Translations under genes and position numbers: made by a program | Notes under the pieces: model-generated | Database searches by the model: none | Told to the model about the DNA's origin: nothing | Seen by the model: only the letters and a program-made list of their open reading frames with translations | Assembly: GCA_013398615.1 (NCBI GenBank) | Contig: VZSR01003807.1 | Location: 7,377,404-7,441,403 of the forward strand | Direction of reading: 5' to 3' | Source: Brachypodius melanocephalos | Lineage: Eukaryota; Chordata; Aves; Passeriformes; Pycnonotidae | DNA: 64,000 nt | In this document: positions 63,701 to 64,000 of the stretch, in pieces | Layout of the letters: every line of letters begins with the position of its first letter | How positions within the stretch are numbered: the stretch's first letter is position 1

Positions 63701-63972
63701 TTATCCTTTCCCCTGTGTATTACTCAGATGTAGTTATAATGCATAATGAATTACAGAATGTCATTGCTATCTATAAATATACCTCCCCATATAAAACCCA
63801 GGGTGGAATAACAGCACAAGACAGCCATACAGAGAGACAAAGGAAAGCCAGTTAATTAGTTGACACTTTCAAGTACGACCAAGAAAGAATATAAGGACCA
63901 AACTACTTTTAAAAACATACTTACAAGGTGAACATTTTGTGACAGCCTTATCGCTCCTAGATAGCACTTTAC
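54579..63972 (-). CDS. ADGB: 3' part of a spliced gene, probably androglobin (seven terminal exons)
   Basis: Seven minus-strand exons (63925-63972, 63528-63661, 61846-62007, 59921-60029, 57785-57872, 56337-56520, 54579-54743) join in one open frame of 295 codons plus a TAA stop; the exon phases match at every junction. Introns are about 1593, 1264, 2048, 1816, 1520 and 263 bases. The joined product is hydrophilic: a K/E/H-rich stretch, then a small folded-looking segment with the motif PYWILRIVSE, then a long Q/E/K/R-rich helix ending in a lysine-rich tail. I read this as the C-terminus of androglobin, which has an N-terminal calpain-like region, a rearranged globin domain with an IQ motif, and a C-terminal coiled-coil region; it is linked to cilia and spermatogenesis. 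None of the catalytic or haem-binding parts are in the window, so the name rests on remembered similarity of the tail. Another coiled-coil sperm or ciliary protein is possible. The exon structure is much surer than the name. Confidence 0.68.
54744..56336 (-). other. Intron (last)
   Basis: GTATGT donor to CCTAG acceptor, 1593 bases, phase 0. AT-rich; no repeat family or extra exon recognised. Confidence 0.85.
56337..56520 (-). CDS. ADGB: Coding exon, glutamine/glutamate-rich coiled coil
   Basis: This 184-base exon lies between a TTTCAG acceptor and a GTATGT donor. The first base completes the split Arg, then come 61 codons. The sequence runs KTRSESVLRNES, then IIQQQQIHKEEEINHF, then RQLRTLALEQRQQEQ and LLKKNTLEMYENLQ. 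The regular spacing of I, L and M among E, Q, K and R indicates a long amphipathic helix or coiled coil that continues into the last exon. The phase-0 donor leads directly to ASLDETRG. Confidence 0.93.
56895..56977. repeat. T/G-only tract in an intron
   Basis: 83 bases of T and G only (GGGGTTTTTTTTTGTTTGTT and similar blocks with (GTTT)n). On the coding strand of the gene it is A/C-only, about 375 bases upstream of the acceptor at 56520, too far to be the polypyrimidine tract and of the wrong composition for one. Confidence 0.88.
57503..57641 (+). mobile_element. tRNA-Ile-derived SINE with CR1 tail (TguSINE1-like)
   Basis: The head (57503 to about 57573) resembles tRNA-Ile: TGGCTCAGTTGG fits box A, GTGGTGCTGATAACACCAAG matches the anticodon arm, and GGGATCAATCC is a mutated box B. 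The rest is the 3' end of a CR1 LINE (GATGATCCTTGTGGGTCCCT, then TTCCAACTCAGAATATCC). This head/tail pairing is the layout of TguSINE1, a passerine SINE thought to be copied by CR1 machinery. The mutated box B and the loss of tRNA stem pairing argue against a working tRNA gene. It lies in an intron of the minus-strand gene, in antisense to it. Confidence 0.88.
57785..57872 (-). CDS. ADGB: Coding exon (KQAPQTAIDS... WELIDLSPYT)
   Basis: This 88-base exon has a strong acceptor (long T-rich tract then CCACAG) and a GTAAGT donor. Only one of its three frames is free of stops, and that is the frame required by both neighbours, which independently supports the gene model. It encodes 28 residues between a split Gly and a split Arg, including KTQEKKWELIDLSPYT. 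Confidence 0.92.
57873..59920 (-). other. Intron
   Basis: GTAAGG donor to CCACAG acceptor, 2048 bases. Nothing recognisable inside. Confidence 0.85.
59921..60029 (-). CDS. ADGB: Coding exon, helix then Ser/Thr-rich linker
   Basis: This 109-base exon follows a CTGTAG acceptor and ends at a GTAAGG donor. It encodes 36 residues plus the first base of a Gly codon. The first part (AFQERVRFINKYAVRDSE) continues the basic helical character of the previous exon. The second part (AGAKTANLTPSSGET) is small, polar and probably flexible. The split Gly codon (G|GA) joins the next exon. Confidence 0.9.
60030..61845 (-). other. Intron
   Basis: GTAATA donor to CTGTAG acceptor, 1816 bases. Only short open frames of no known type. 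Confidence 0.85.
61846..62007 (-). CDS. ADGB: Coding exon with the PYWILRIVSE segment
   Basis: This phase 0/0 exon of 162 bases encodes 54 residues. It begins VHSGDSNTPYWILRIVSE, continues with a charged stretch (EADFLQVKKDTRR), and ends MKQAWESAEPGRAVK. The aromatic and hydrophobic start looks like the last strand of a compact domain, and the rest looks helical. This is the most informative exon for identifying the gene and the main reason I name androglobin. The acceptor (TTTTTGATAG) is ordinary and the donor is GTAATA, which is weaker than its neighbours' donors. Confidence 0.9.
62008..63527 (-). other. Intron
   Basis: GTGAGA donor to GATAG acceptor, 1520 bases. C-rich spots near 62220 and 62340; otherwise nothing recognisable. 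Confidence 0.85.
63528..63661 (-). CDS. ADGB: Coding exon, lysine/glutamate/histidine-rich
   Basis: The exon runs from a pyrimidine-rich acceptor (TTCTTTCTAAG) to a GTGAGA donor and gives 44 codons after a split Leu. It is very polar and low in complexity, with repeated K, E, S and H; the stretch KPTRRSKEKASEKIEKEK could act as a bipartite nuclear localisation signal. It is likely a disordered linker. It ends in phase 0, so HLMK joins directly to the following VHSGD. Confidence 0.85.
63925..63972 (-). CDS. ADGB: Short coding exon, most upstream one seen (partial gene)
   Basis: This 48-base exon lies between a CCCCAG acceptor and a GTAAGT donor. It starts with the last two bases of a codon and ends with one base, which joins TA of the next exon to make Leu. 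It encodes KVLSRSDKAVTKCSP. The same bases are open for longer in another frame (CYLGAIRLSQNVHL), but that frame ends in the wrong phase for the next exon. The upstream boundary is the least certain splice site of the chain because it lies only 28 bases from the window edge. Confidence 0.6.
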
Positions 63973-64000
63973 CTGGGGCTTAACTGAGAGTTTTCCATGG

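Noticed and set aside
63925..63990. Longer alternative frame of the first exon (KLSVKPQVKCYLGAIRLSQN)
   Set aside because: It ends in the wrong phase for the next exon. Only the frame entered after the CCCCAG acceptor joins without a stop.
1..64000. CRISPR arrays, operons, prophage or other bacterial systems
   Set aside because: The window has introns, CR1 LINEs, a tRNA-derived SINE and CpG islands; it is avian nuclear DNA and no regular spacer-repeat pattern was seen.

Overview
The window is vertebrate nuclear DNA, almost certainly from a songbird (Passeriformes). It holds avian CR1 LINE fragments with typical CR1 3' ends. At about 57.5 kb there is a short interspersed element made of a tRNA-Ile-like head joined to a CR1 tail, which is the architecture of the passerine TguSINE1 family. 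Base composition is AT-rich, with long gene-free stretches, isolated CpG-rich islands and spliced coding exons on one strand. Nothing prokaryotic is present.

Region 54.2-64.0 kb (minus strand) is the only protein-coding region I can support. Seven exons with compatible reading phases, all bounded by AG/GT splice sites, join into one 295-residue C-terminal segment ending in a stop codon. I think it is the 3' end of ADGB (androglobin, a calpain-like/globin chimeric protein of ciliated and spermatogenic cells). The exon chain is firm, but the gene name is recognition from memory and was not searched. The segment is charged and mostly helical, probably a long coiled coil with a lysine-rich end. 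The 5' part of the gene lies beyond the right edge. Two AATAAA signals on the minus strand follow the stop.

Region 1-54 kb is intergenic DNA downstream of that gene. I see no convincing coding exon in it. It contains three CR1 3' fragments (6.6, 22.1 and 29.2 kb), a decayed LINE reverse-transcriptase piece (12.3 kb), a probable solo LTR (43.2-43.5 kb), an unusual inverted-plus-tandem repeat (40.2-40.7 kb), homopolymers and A/C-only tracts, and two potential G-quadruplex tracts (20.65 and 31.7 kb).

Between 41.6 and 47.5 kb there are CpG-dense patches. The one at 47.0-47.5 kb carries a degenerate GC minisatellite, a near-consensus CTCF motif and adjacent ETS and YY1 motifs, so it looks like a promoter or insulator island about 7 kb past the 3' end of the minus-strand gene. 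In human the gene after ADGB, in the same orientation, is STXBP5. I recognise no STXBP5 exon here, so what this island serves is open.

No previously undescribed system could be established. The best candidates for a second look are the composite inverted/tandem repeat at 40.2-40.7 kb, the orphan island at 47 kb, and the recurrent strand-asymmetric A/C tracts.
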